64,000 bases of DNA from contig NZ_CP061913.1 in assembly GCF_019904175.1 (NCBI RefSeq), positions 10,168,001 through 10,232,000 of the forward strand, given 5' to 3'. The stretch's first letter is position 1. Each line of letters opens with the position of its first letter. The translations under genes and the position numbers were made by a program. A model generated the notes under the pieces. It was not told the DNA's origin. It saw nothing but the letters and a program-made list of their open reading frames with translations, and did not search any database. Below, piece after piece: positions 24,777-32,950 of this stretch. The stretch is from Dactylosporangium vinaceum. Lineage in GTDB: Bacteria > Actinomycetota > Actinomycetes > Mycobacteriales > Micromonosporaceae.

Positions 24777-27700
24777 CTAGCCGGGGACTCGCGGCGGGAT
24801 GGGCGGCGCGTTGCGGGATGGGCGGACTCCAGGGTTGGGCTCACGGGTGGGGTTGACTAGGGCTAGGGCTTCCTCGCGGGAGAGGGCCAGGCCGCGGGCT
24901 GTTGCGGCTTTGAAAGGGCTGGGGCCCAGGGCGGTGCGCAAGGCTTCGCGGCGGGTGGTCCAGTCGGTGTTGGAGGCGTCGCGGGTGCCGGCCAGCAGTT
25001 GGGCGGCGGCCAGGATCTCGGCGGCTTGGGTCAGGTTGCCCGTGGCTGCGGCCAGGCCGGATACGGCTACCGCTACCTTGCCTACGACAGGCATGTCGCG
25101 GGCGCTCAAGGCCAGGGCCATGGCCTCTTGAAGGCGGGTTCGGGCCTGGGCGAGGTCGTTGCGGGCCAGGTCTATCTCGGCTCGGGCGGTGACGACTATC
25201 GCTCTGTACTGCGGGGCTACCAGCGGGGCCTCCTGCAGCAGCCGCCACGACTCCTGGTAGAGGCGCTCGGCCTCGGGCAGGTCGCCGTCGGCTCGGGCCA
25301 GGTGGCCCAGCTCGAGCATGGCGTGGGAGACGTCTCGGCCGGTCTGGGTGACGTCCTCGACGAATGCGCGGAGCATCGCGCGGGCGGCGTGTGGGCCCTC
25401 GGTGTGGCGGCGTAGGGCGGCTCGGCTGACCAGGAGGTAGGCCTCGCTGGAGCGGATGCCGAGGTCGTGGTGGAGCGCGATCGACTCTTCGAAGGAGGCT
25501 ACGGCGGCGGGGAAGTCGCCGCGGCGGGCCTGGGCGTCGGCCAGGGAGGCCAGGGTCATGGCCAGGCCCCAGCGTTCGCCGATGGCGCGGAACGCTTCGA
25601 CGGCGGCGGTGAGCTCGCGGTGCATGCCGTCGATGTCGCCGTCGTTCTCGCGCAGGTGGCCCAGGACCGAGTGCAGCATCCCGCGCGTCCACGGGTCGAC
25701 GCGGCCGGCCAGGCGGGCTCGGACCAGCTCGGTGCCGCGCTCGGTGTCGTCGCGGAACAGGGAGACGACCGGCTCGACGAGCTCGACGAACGGGTGGCCG
25801 CCCGGTGGTGCGGCGGCGGCCTGGGCGATCAGGTCGTCGAGCCGGGCGGGGTCGAACTGGAAGTCGCCCGCGAACCCGCTGTTGACCAGGTGCATGGAGC
25901 TCACCACGACCCGCAGGTCGGGCGGGACCGCGGCCGGGTGGCGCTCGCCGGCGGCCAGGATCCGGCCCAGCCACAGGGCCGACTCGGCGTGGTTGTCGGC
26001 GAATGTCCAGAACCAGCCGCTGGCCGCCCCGAGCCGGAACGCGCGCTCGACGTCGCCGCTGTCGCAGAGGTAGCCGACCGCGGCGTGCACGTTGTCCTGG
26101 TCGGGGCGCACCCGGGCCAGCCACTCCAGCTGGGTTTCGGTGCGCAGATGGGGTTCGGCCTCCTCCATGAGGGCCAGGAAGTAGGCCGCGTGGGCCGACC
26201 GCACGTCTCCGGCCGCGCCCCGCCGCCCGAGCTCCGCCAGCGCGAACTCCCGGATCGTCTCCAGCATCCGGAACCGCACCGGGCCGACGGGGCCGGGCCC
26301 GACCGGGAGCAGCGGCCGGCCGGCAGACGTGCGAAGCGCCCCGGCATCGACGGCACCGGGCGCGGCCGGCTGCGGCGAACGGCCGGCCGGTGAGTGGTGC
26401 GCCTCGACGGCGCCGGGGGCGGCCGGCTGCGGCGAACGGCCGGTCGGCCGGTGGTGCGTCTCGTCGGCGCCGGGCGCGCCGGGTGCTATCTGGAGCAGCG
26501 AGCGGTCGACAAGGGTGTGGAGGAGCTCCTCCACGGCTGACTCGGGTGCGTGGGCGATGGCCGCGGCGGCGGCTGCGTCGAAGGTGCCCGGGAACACCGC
26601 GAGGGACTCGGCCAGGGCGCGCTCGTCGTCGCTGAGGAGGTCCCAGCTCCAGGCGACCACCGCGTGCAGGGTCTGGTGCCGGGGCAGCGCGGTGCGGTTG
26701 CCGCCGGTGAGGAGGCGGAAGCGGTCGCCGAGGCGGGCCGCGAGCTGCTCCGGGGTGAAGGAGCGCAGCCGGGCCGCGGCCAGCTCGATGGCCAGCGGCA
26801 GGCCGTCGAGCCGGCGGCAGATCTCGGCCACCGCGGCCACGTTGGCGGCCGTCACCGTCCATCCGGGCCGCACCGCCGCGGCCCGGTCGCGCAGCAGCCG
26901 CACCGACGGTGCCCGCAGTGCGGTGTCGAGCGCGGGCTGCGGCGGCGGCAACGGCAGCGGGCCGACCGGGAACAGGGTCTCGCCGAGGATGCCGAGCGGC
27001 TCGCGGCTGGTGGCGAGGATGCGCAGTTTCGGGCAGCGGCCGAGCAGCTCCTCGCTCAGGCCGGCGGCGGCGCCTATCACGTGCTCGCAGTTGTCCAGGA
27101 CCAGGAGTACTTCGAGCGGCGCCAGCGACTCCGCGAGCTGCTCGGTCGGCTCGGCCCGGCGCGGGCGGCGGCCGGAATCGGAGGGGATCAGGCCGCCGGC
27201 GCTCAGCGCCCGCAGTATCACCGCCGGCACTTCTTCGGCCTCCGTGACCGGCGCCAGCTCCACCAGCCAGGCGCCGTCCGGCAGCGGCCGGGCCAGGCCC
27301 GCGGCGACCGTCGCGGCCAGCCGGGTCTTGCCCGCGCCGCCCGGCCCGACAAGCGTGACCAGGCGGCGGTCGGCGACCTGGGCGGCCAGCCGCTCCACGT
27401 CGTCCTCGCGCCCGACGAAGCTGGTCAGCGCGGCCCGCAGGTTGCCGCCGCGCGCCGGGTGCGCCTCGGCCCGGAGCACGGCCACGTGGGCGTCGCGCAG
27501 CTCGGGTGACGGGTCGGCGCCGAGCTGGTCGGCCAGGCGGGCCCGGGCGGACTCGAACGCGGCGAGGGCCTCGGCCCGGCGGCCGTCGGCGTGCAGGGCG
27601 CGGATCAGCAGGGCGGCGAGGCGCTCGCGCAGCGGGTGGGCGGCGATCAGCTCCTGGAGCTCGGCGATGGCGCCCGCGCGGGTGTCGGGGTCGTCGACCG

Positions 27701-28196
27701 TCGCCTCGATGAGGTCCTCGGCCGCGGTGAGGCGCAGCTCCGCCCAGCGGGCCCCGAGCGCGTCGGCCTCGTCGCCGCCGAGGTCGGGCAGGGCCGGGCC
27801 GCGCCACAGATCCAGCGCTGCGCGCAGGAGGCGGGCGGCCGACCCGCGGTCGTCGGCCCGCAGTGCGCGGCGCCCGTCCGCGGCCAGGCGCTCGAACCGG
27901 ATGGCGTCGACGGCTGCCGGATCGACCTTCAGCGAGTACCCCCCGAATCCGGATTCTAGAAAACCGGCAACGCCGAGGGCTTTGCGCAGCCGGGAGACGA
28001 CCGACTGCACCGCGTTGGCTGGATCGGCCGGGACCGGGCCGTCCGGCCACAGCGCCGCGACGAGCTGATCGACGCTCACGAACCGCCCCGGCTCCACCGC
28101 CAGCCGGGCCAGCAGTGTGCGCAGCCGGGCGCCGCCGACCTCGACCGGTCGGCCGCCGATCTCCACCGCGAGCGGTCCGAGCACCCCGACCTGCAT
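24777..28196 (-). CDS. AfsR/SARP-type regulator with NB-ARC ATPase and TPR region
   Basis: A 1139-residue regulator. An OmpR-type winged helix (residues 1-90, ending QSVVSRLRKALG) is followed by a bacterial transcriptional activation domain (about 95-245), as in SARP activators of secondary metabolism. An AP-ATPase/NB-ARC domain starts near 270 with SFVGREDDVERLA, P-loop GPGGAGKTRLA near 282, VLLVLDNCEHV, and GLPLAIELAAARL. The C-terminal half has TPR-like helices. Near residues 565-625 about three 19-residue units (RSPQPAAPGAVEAHH type), encoded by 57-bp DNA repeats, interrupt the region after the ATPase. Such proteins respond to a signal via ATP binding. No biosynthetic cluster is adjacent, so the target is unknown. 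Confidence 0.88.
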   Translation of the reverse strand: MQVGVLGPLAVEIGGRPVEVGGARLRTLLARLAVEPGRFVSVDQLVAALWPDGPVPADPANAVQSVVSRLRKALGVAGFLESGFGGYSLKVDPAAVDAIRFERLAADGRRALRADDRGSAARLLRAALDLWRGPALPDLGGDEADALGARWAELRLTAAEDLIEATVDDPDTRAGAIAELQELIAAHPLRERLAALLIRALHADGRRAEALAAFESARARLADQLGADPSPELRDAHVAVLRAEAHPARGGNLRAALTSFVGREDDVERLAAQVADRRLVTLVGPGGAGKTRLAATVAAGLARPLPDGAWLVELAPVTEAEEVPAVILRALSAGGLIPSDSGRRPRRAEPTEQLAESLAPLEVLLVLDNCEHVIGAAAGLSEELLGRCPKLRILATSREPLGILGETLFPVGPLPLPPPQPALDTALRAPSVRLLRDRAAAVRPGWTVTAANVAAVAEICRRLDGLPLAIELAAARLRSFTPEQLAARLGDRFRLLTGGNRTALPRHQTLHAVVAWSWDLLSDDERALAESLAVFPGTFDAAAAAAIAHAPESAVEELLHTLVDRSLLQIAPGAPGADETHHRPTGRSPQPAAPGAVEAHHSPAGRSPQPAAPGAVDAGALRTSAGRPLLPVGPGPVGPVRFRMLETIREFALAELGRRGAAGDVRSAHAAYFLALMEEAEPHLRTETQLEWLARVRPDQDNVHAAVGYLCDSGDVERAFRLGAASGWFWTFADNHAESALWLGRILAAGERHPAAVPPDLRVVVSSMHLVNSGFAGDFQFDPARLDDLIAQAAAAPPGGHPFVELVEPVVSLFRDDTERGTELVRARLAGRVDPWTRGMLHSVLGHLRENDGDIDGMHRELTAAVEAFRAIGERWGLAMTLASLADAQARRGDFPAAVASFEESIALHHDLGIRSSEAYLLVSRAALRRHTEGPHAARAMLRAFVEDVTQTGRDVSHAMLELGHLARADGDLPEAERLYQESWRLLQEAPLVAPQYRAIVVTARAEIDLARNDLAQARTRLQEAMALALSARDMPVVGKVAVAVSGLAAATGNLTQAAEILAAAQLLAGTRDASNTDWTTRREALRTALGPSPFKAATARGLALSREEALALVNPTREPNPGVRPSRNAPPIPPRVPG

Positions 28197-28223
28197 GTCC
28201 CCACTCTGCCATCGGGGTGCGAC

Positions 28224-28263
28224 AAAAAACCGCCCCGCCGACCGGTGACCGGTGGCGGGGCGG
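28224..28263 (-). terminator. intrinsic terminator after the S1 protease gene
   Basis: On the minus strand CCGCCCCGCC and GGCGGGGCGG form a 10-bp stem around a 14-nt loop, followed directly by TTTTTT. It starts about 15 nt after the protease stop and ends before the start of the AfsR-like gene. This is the clearest Rho-independent terminator in the window. Confidence 0.9.
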
Positions 28264-28277
28264 CTCGGATCGGGTCA

Positions 28278-29324
28278 TCAGTAGATGCTGACCCCGTACG
28301 CGCTGAGGGGCTCGGTGACCGGCTGGAAGTAGGTCACGCCGCCGCTGCTGCAGTTGCCGCTGCCGCCCGACGTGAGGCCGATCGCCTTGGTGCCGTCGAA
28401 CAGGGAGCCGCCGCTGTCGCCCGGCTCGGCGCAGACCGTGGTGCGGATGAGGCCGGAGACCGAGCCCTGCGAGTACGTGACAGTCGCGTTGAGCTGCGTC
28501 ACGGAGCCGCTGCGCACGCCCGTGGTGCTGCCGCTGCGGCGGACCGCCTCGCCGACGAACGCGTTCGCGGCGGTGGTGATCTCCTGGTAGGAGCTGCCGC
28601 CGAGGGAGACGTTGCCGGCGTGGGTGACGCCCGCTGCGTACTTGACGATGCCGTAGTCGTTGCCCGGGAAGCTGGTGCCGGCGCGGGTGCCGAGGACGGA
28701 GCCGCTGCTGGTGGTCCAGGTCGCGCCGATGTTGGTGCAGTGCCCGGCGGTCAGGAAGTAGTAGGTGCTGCCGCTCACCACGTTGAAGCCGAGCGAGCAG
28801 CGCGAACCGCCGGCGTAGATGGCCTGGCCGCCCGAGATCGTCAGGGTCAGCGGGGCGCCGAGGCGCTCGATGCGCGCGCCGCTGCCGAGGCTCGCCACCA
28901 GCGACTCGATGGTCTTGACCTGGTCGGCCGAGACGGTCGGGTCGATCGAGTACACGACCTGGTTGGAGACCGGGTCGACGGCGTATGCGGTGCCGGGGAT
29001 CGACGCCTTGGCCGCCAGCGTCGAGGTGATCCGCGCCAGCTCGGCCCCGCTGTGCTCGACCTTGCGCGCCACCAGGCCACTGGCCTCGACGGTCGCCGCG
29101 GTGGACGCGTCGGTGACGTTGACGACCATCTTGCCGGTGGCCGTGTCGTAGTATGCGCCGGCCGCCCGGGTGCCGAGCTGCGCGACGAGTGCGTCGGACG
29201 TCTTCGCGGCGAGCGCCGTCGCGTCCGGGGCCGCGAGAGCCGAGGACGGCGTTACCACGGCACCGGCGGCCAGACCGGCGACGATCGCCGCGATCAGCCG
29301 GGATGAGGACTTGGTGGGTCCCAC
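28278..29324 (-). CDS. streptogrisin-type S1 family serine protease
   Basis: A 348-residue secreted protease with a pro-region, of the alpha-lytic protease/streptogrisin group. The signal peptide ends near residue 30 (PSSALAAPDA). The propeptide covers about 35-165. The mature enzyme has the triad His in TAGHCTN near 193, Asp in GNDYGIVKY near 223 and Ser in GDSGGSLF near 301, plus three Cys pairs typical of streptogrisins. The GTG at 29324 has GGGAGG before it and is preferred over an upstream start at 29378. It acts outside the cell as a chymotrypsin-like protease. Upstream lie several ATATCGG and CCGAT repeats that may be an operator. Confidence 0.9.
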   Translation of the reverse strand: MGPTKSSSRLIAAIVAGLAAGAVVTPSSALAAPDATALAAKTSDALVAQLGTRAAGAYYDTATGKMVVNVTDASTAATVEASGLVARKVEHSGAELARITSTLAAKASIPGTAYAVDPVSNQVVYSIDPTVSADQVKTIESLVASLGSGARIERLGAPLTLTISGGQAIYAGGSRCSLGFNVVSGSTYYFLTAGHCTNIGATWTTSSGSVLGTRAGTSFPGNDYGIVKYAAGVTHAGNVSLGGSSYQEITTAANAFVGEAVRRSGSTTGVRSGSVTQLNATVTYSQGSVSGLIRTTVCAEPGDSGGSLFDGTKAIGLTSGGSGNCSSGGVTYFQPVTEPLSAYGVSIY

Positions 29325-29431
29325 GTGAGCCTCCCAATATCGGAGCCGATAAATATCGGCCGCGACCGATGCTTCCATCGGAAAGGAATCTCACACAAGA
29401 TTCACCGGCAATTTGCCTCATAGCACTCGAG
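29325..29431. promoter_or_regulatory. upstream region of the S1 protease with repeated ATCGG elements
   Basis: Within 29333-29385, ATATCGG occurs twice and ATCGG again, with palindromes GCCGATAAATATCGGC (29344-29359) and CCGATGCTTCCATCGG further upstream. The protease ribosome-binding site is 10-20 nt away, so a regulator bound here would control it. The regulator is not known. Confidence 0.4.
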
Positions 29432-30229
29432 TCATACCGTTGCGCCGACGACCCCCTCGAGCAGAAACGCACTGACCGGCCAGTAGTCCTGCGGCTGCAC
29501 GTTGTCATCGATCGGCACCGCCACCGAGACGCGCCCCTCGGCCTCACCGATGAACAGCGCCGGGTCGTTGCTGTCGGCGAACGAGACCACGTCGAGCCCG
29601 GCCGCCGCGGCCGCACCGGCGAAGCCGTGGTCGGCGACGACGAGGTCCGGCATCGCCTCGCCGTCCTGCTCGAGCTCAGCCAGCATCGCCCGCATGCCGT
29701 CCGGCGAGTGGGTGTGCCAGAGCGCGATGACGCCCTGCGCGCCCACCGCAACGCCGCCGATGTACCGCACCGCCAGCGGGAACTCGCGCCCGTCATACTT
29801 GCCCGGCCGCGCGAACGGCGTGCCCGCGGCCGGCTGGAGCAGCGTGCAGCCGGCCGCCTTCAGCGCCGCCGCCACCGCCATGTGCACCTCGATGATCCCG
29901 GCCGGGTGCCCGCTCGCCACGATCACCCGCTCCTTGCGCTGCGCGGCCAGGCGCAGGCGGTCCCGCATGCGCTCCAGCGCCCGGATCGTCTTGTGCGGGT
30001 CGATGACGTCGGTCCCGGTGGCCCGCCCGGGATCGGGGTCGATGCCGACGCGCTCCGCCATGACGGCCAGCACCTCGGCGTGCGTCCACGTCTTGAGCGG
30101 GGGCAGGCCGAAGAGGTACCCGTCGCGGCCCTCGGCGAAGGAGGCCGCGTTGCTGTAGTTGGAGTCGCGGGTGGTCTCGACATCGCCGGCGAGCAGGGAT
30201 TCACGAAGGTGATTCACAAGCGGGTGCAT
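29432..30229 (-). CDS. conserved actinobacterial protein, possibly a phosphatase
   Basis: A 265-residue soluble protein. It resembles a group of actinobacterial proteins usually labelled 'phosphatase', on the strength of stretches such as KTWTHAEVLAVMAERVGIDP, VIVASGHPAGIIEVHMAVA and MPDLVVADHGFAGAAAAAG. The Asp-His (ADHGF) and Ser-Gly-His (ASGHP) motifs could bind metal or phosphate. The label comes from family memory and no catalytic mechanism is evident. The gene has its own divergent promoter region shared with the DinB-like gene (59 nt). Confidence 0.55.
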   Translation of the reverse strand: MHPLVNHLRESLLAGDVETTRDSNYSNAASFAEGRDGYLFGLPPLKTWTHAEVLAVMAERVGIDPDPGRATGTDVIDPHKTIRALERMRDRLRLAAQRKERVIVASGHPAGIIEVHMAVAAALKAAGCTLLQPAAGTPFARPGKYDGREFPLAVRYIGGVAVGAQGVIALWHTHSPDGMRAMLAELEQDGEAMPDLVVADHGFAGAAAAAGLDVVSFADSNDPALFIGEAEGRVSVAVPIDDNVQPQDYWPVSAFLLEGVVGATV

Positions 30230-30288
30230 GGCCCCAATGGTAGGGACCGGTCGTTACACCGCCGAGCGATCCGGCTTAAGGTCACATC

Positions 30289-30945
30289 ATGGCCGAGATC
30301 TACCTCGAGGTGGGCAAGAAGAAGGTCTTTGCCGGGAGCGTCGAGTGGCCCGGCTGGGGACGGTTCGGCAAGAGCGAGGAGGCCGCGATCGAGGCGCTCA
30401 CCGCCTACGGCCCGCGGTACGCCCCGATCGCCACCGCCGCCGGCTTCAAGTTTCCGGCCACGCCGCGCCTGAGCGTGGCCGAGCGCGTGCCCGGCAGCGC
30501 GACCACCGAGTTCGGCGCGCCCGACGGCCGGCCCCAGTCGGACGCGCAGCCGGTCACCGCGGCCGTGGCGGCTCGTCACACCAAGTTACTGCAGGCGGCG
30601 TGGGCGGCGTTCGACGCGTACGCCGGGACCGCCCCCGAGGAGCTGCGCAAGGGCCCGCGCGGGGGCGGCCGGGACCGGGACAAGATGATCGGTCACGTTC
30701 TGGAGTCGGAGGCCGCCTACCTGCGCAAGATCGGCGTCAAGCGGCGGCCGCCGGCCCTCGGCGACGGGGCGGCGATCGACGAGCTGCGGGCCGCGGCGAT
30801 CGAGACGCTGGGCCGGCCGAGCGACGGCGGTCCGCTTACCGAGAACGGCTGGACGGCCCGCTACGCCGCCCGCCGCTTCGTCTGGCACGTCCTCGATCAC
30901 CTCTGGGAGATGCAGGACCGCTCAGACGTGGAAGCTGCGCAGTAA
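30289..30945 (+). CDS. DinB-like domain protein
   Basis: A 218-residue protein with two parts. Residues 1-85 form a small alpha/beta region (MAEIYLEVGKKKVFAGSVEWPGW). The rest looks like a DinB/DfsB-type four-helix bundle: AARHTKLLQAAWAAFDAYAG, KMIGHVLESEAAYLRKIGV and RFVWHVLDHLWEMQDR, with histidines placed as metal ligands. DinB-fold proteins are often thiol-dependent metalloenzymes in actinobacteria that use mycothiol. The enzyme reaction is unknown. Its end overlaps the converging AlkZ-like gene by 24 nt. Confidence 0.65.
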   Translation: MAEIYLEVGKKKVFAGSVEWPGWGRFGKSEEAAIEALTAYGPRYAPIATAAGFKFPATPRLSVAERVPGSATTEFGAPDGRPQSDAQPVTAAVAARHTKLLQAAWAAFDAYAGTAPEELRKGPRGGGRDRDKMIGHVLESEAAYLRKIGVKRRPPALGDGAAIDELRAAAIETLGRPSDGGPLTENGWTARYAARRFVWHVLDHLWEMQDRSDVEAAQ

Positions 30946-31974
30946 CTCGGCCTCCGCGTCGACAGCGCGGCGGACCCGAGCCGGCAGCGTCTCGAAGGAC
31001 TCCCATTGAAGACCTTCGCGTTTGTACTGCCACGTGCCGGCGACCTGGCCGTCGACGAGGAACGTCCCGATCGACTGGGGCATTCGCACGTGAAAGACGC
31101 GGCTACGGTACTGCTCCGGCAGGATCAAGGTCCGGCGGGCGTGCACGAGCAGTGTGGCGTCGTAGGTCGGCAGGAACCGCACCGGCGCCGGCGTCTCGGG
31201 GTCGGGGCGCGGCGCATCCGGAAGATCGACGAGCTCCCGGCCCCGGGTGTCACGGAACGTCACGAGCTCCAGGCCGGCTAGCGCCTGCTGCACCACGGCG
31301 ACAGGCAGGCCGGCCCAGTCCGCGATGGCTGAGCGGTGCGCGGGGCCGAACGCGGCGAGGTACCGGCGGATCAGGTGCTCACGCGCCTGCCGGACCGCCG
31401 TTTGCGGCTCGCCCGGCCCCGCCGTCGCCGGCTCGCGCGGGTCCGGTGCCGGGGGCTCGCCGAGCCAGTCCTCGGCGAGCCCGTACACGTCGGCCCGGCG
31501 CCGCTCCCACGTGCCCGCCGGCGGGACGCGGACCAGGTCCAGGTGGAGGTGCAGGCGTCCGCGGATCTCCGGGCCGAGCTCAGTCCGGCGCACCGGGCCG
31601 GCGCGCAGCTGCTCGATCGCCTGCTCGAGGTGTTTCGTCAATGCGGGGTCCAGGACCGGACGAAAATCCCGGATCGCGATCGACATGGGCCAGTAGTCGG
31701 CGCGGGACACCAGGTGGATGGTGGAGCGCAGCAGTGTCGCCTGGACGACCTCGCGCCGCTCCAGCAGCCTGGTGAGCGTGTCCCGTTCGAAGCCGGCGAC
31801 GCGGGTCCAGAGGCCGATGTACATCGACGGTGCGTACTGCGCCTGGAGGCCGCCCATGGCTTCCAGTACCTCCGGCACGGGCCGGTCCACTCGCTCGAGC
31901 AGCATCTGACGGGCGAGGAGCGCCCGGTTGAGGGCGCGGGCGGAGAGTGCGGGCCTGCCGCTTGCGTCAGTCAT
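30922..31974 (-). CDS. winged-helix DNA-binding protein, AlkZ/YcaQ-like
   Basis: A 350-residue member of the HTH_42 family, which includes the DNA glycosylases AlkZ and YcaQ that unhook crosslinked or alkylated bases. Seen are LLERVDRPVPEVLEAMGGLQAQYAPSMYIGLW at the N-terminus, STIHLVSRADYWPM, the helix block AFGPAHRSAIADWAGLP, and RFLPTYDATLLVHARRTLILPEQY. Many actinobacterial members have no proven glycosylase activity. The gene overlaps the end of the converging DinB-like gene by 24 nt. Followed by a short repeat region and the Clp-N gene. Confidence 0.75.
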   Translation of the reverse strand: MTDASGRPALSARALNRALLARQMLLERVDRPVPEVLEAMGGLQAQYAPSMYIGLWTRVAGFERDTLTRLLERREVVQATLLRSTIHLVSRADYWPMSIAIRDFRPVLDPALTKHLEQAIEQLRAGPVRRTELGPEIRGRLHLHLDLVRVPPAGTWERRRADVYGLAEDWLGEPPAPDPREPATAGPGEPQTAVRQAREHLIRRYLAAFGPAHRSAIADWAGLPVAVVQQALAGLELVTFRDTRGRELVDLPDAPRPDPETPAPVRFLPTYDATLLVHARRTLILPEQYRSRVFHVRMPQSIGTFLVDGQVAGTWQYKREGLQWESFETLPARVRRAVDAEAELLRSFHV

Positions 31975-31989
31975 GGCGCTTGCATCATG

Positions 31990-32098
31990 CCGCTTACGCC
32001 GGCCGCGCGGCTTGCTCGTGGTGGTTGGGTGAGTTGTGCGCTCGGGTCAGGTGCGCGCTTGGGTCAGCTGCACGCTTGGGTCGGTCGGGCGCTTCGGG
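31990..32098. repeat. short degenerate 17-bp tandem array
   Basis: About four units of the type TGCGCGCTTGGGTCAGG lie after the end of the Clp-N gene and before the start of the AlkZ-like gene. The array has the same period as those at 7280 and 56690 but a different sequence. Confidence 0.6.
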
Positions 32099-32626
32099 TC
32101 ATGCGGCCTTCTTGAGTTCGGCCAGCACCGAGTCGTAGGTCACGCCGCGCTCCCGGAGCAGCCGCGGACCGGTGCTGCGCTCCTCCTTCAGCACTCCCAG
32201 CAGCAGGTGCTGGGTGCCGATATACTTGTCGTGGAGCATGATCGCTACCCGCAGCGACAGCTCGAGCGCCTTCTTGCCGCCGTTGTTCAGCCGGGTCGGC
32301 AGCTTGGAGCGGCGGAACAGGAACCCGCCGCGCTCGGCCGGCTCGGCTCGCTCCAGCGCGCCGGGCCCGAAGGTCTGCTCGACGCTCGCCCGCACGGCGT
32401 CGATGTCGATGCCGATCGAGCGCAGGGCGGCCGCGTCGTCACCGGCGGCCACGGCCGCGCGGTACTCGTCGTACCGGACGCCCGCACGCTCCAGCAGCGC
32501 GCCGTCGGTGCGCAGGATCGCCAGGATCAGGTGCTCGGTGCCGAACTGGGTGTGGCCGAGCTCCTCGGCCTCGGTCTTGGCCACCTGCACCACGGTGCGG
32601 GCCGCCTTCGTGAATCGCTCGAACAT
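32099..32626 (-). CDS. Clp N-terminal repeat domain protein
   Basis: A 175-residue protein made only of the double Clp-N helical domain found at the start of ClpA/ClpC, with no ATPase. First repeat: MFERFTKAARTVVQVAKTEAEELGHTQFGTEHLILAIL; second: ALELSLRVAIMLHDKYIGTQHLLLGVLKEE. Such stand-alone forms could bind Clp substrates or adaptors, or compete with ClpC. It starts 4 nt after the stop of the small HTH gene and is surely co-transcribed with it. The ATG at 32626 follows a GGAGG site overlapping the HTH gene end. Confidence 0.8.
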   Translation of the reverse strand: MFERFTKAARTVVQVAKTEAEELGHTQFGTEHLILAILRTDGALLERAGVRYDEYRAAVAAGDDAAALRSIGIDIDAVRASVEQTFGPGALERAEPAERGGFLFRRSKLPTRLNNGGKKALELSLRVAIMLHDKYIGTQHLLLGVLKEERSTGPRLLRERGVTYDSVLAELKKAA

Positions 32627-32630
32627 CCGC

Positions 32631-32864
32631 CTACTCCTCCCCCGCCGCCGGCACTGCCCGCCCGGCGTGCTTCTTGTGGACCGCCTGCCGCGACACGTCG
32701 AGCGCGTCCGCGATCTCCTGCCACGACCAGCCATGCCGGCGGGCGTTGTCAACCTGCAGCGTCTCCAGTGCATCAGCCAGACGCCGCAGCGCCACCGCCG
32801 CCCGCAGCCCGATCCGAGGGTCAGCGCTGGCCGCCGCGGTAGCGAGGTCGTTTGCCTCCGTCAT
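32631..32864 (-). CDS. small helix-turn-helix regulator
   Basis: A 77-residue DNA-binding protein with a clear helix-turn-helix, WSWQEIADALDVSRQAVHKKH, near residues 46-66, preceded by a helix (LRAAVALRRLADALETLQVDNA). It is the first gene of a two-gene unit with the Clp-N protein. Two copies of GTCAAC-N4-GTTGAC lie 3 and 31 nt before its start and overlap the space to the divergent oxygenase gene, so it probably represses its own operon and perhaps the neighbour. HTH plus Clp-N gene pairs recur in actinobacteria. Confidence 0.8.
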   Translation of the reverse strand: MTEANDLATAAASADPRIGLRAAVALRRLADALETLQVDNARRHGWSWQEIADALDVSRQAVHKKHAGRAVPAAGEE

Positions 32865-32866
32865 AC

Positions 32867-32910
32867 GTCAACCTTAGTTGACACTCCCCGTTCCGTCAAC
32901 CCAAGTTGAC
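32867..32910. promoter_or_regulatory. double operator GTCAAC-N4-GTTGAC
   Basis: Two perfect inverted repeats, GTCAACCTTAGTTGAC at 32867-32882 and GTCAACCCAAGTTGAC at 32895-32910, are spaced 28 bp apart, close to three helical turns. They fill the gap between the divergent HTH/Clp-N operon and the oxygenase gene. The best candidate binder is the small HTH protein encoded 3 nt away. Confidence 0.8.
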
Positions 32911-32950
32911 ACCTTCCGGAGAATGGGCCGCGGGCTCTACGCTGCGGGTT

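Noticed and set aside
29344..29351. GCCGATAA as a second sigma-28 -10 box
   Set aside because: It is part of the palindrome GCCGATAAATATCGGC, points away from the protease gene and has no matching -35 element.
24841..29796. Very long minus-strand reading frame over the AfsR-like and protease genes
   Set aside because: It is an out-of-frame shadow, extremely Arg/Pro-rich with no domain; both real genes in the other frame have full motifs.
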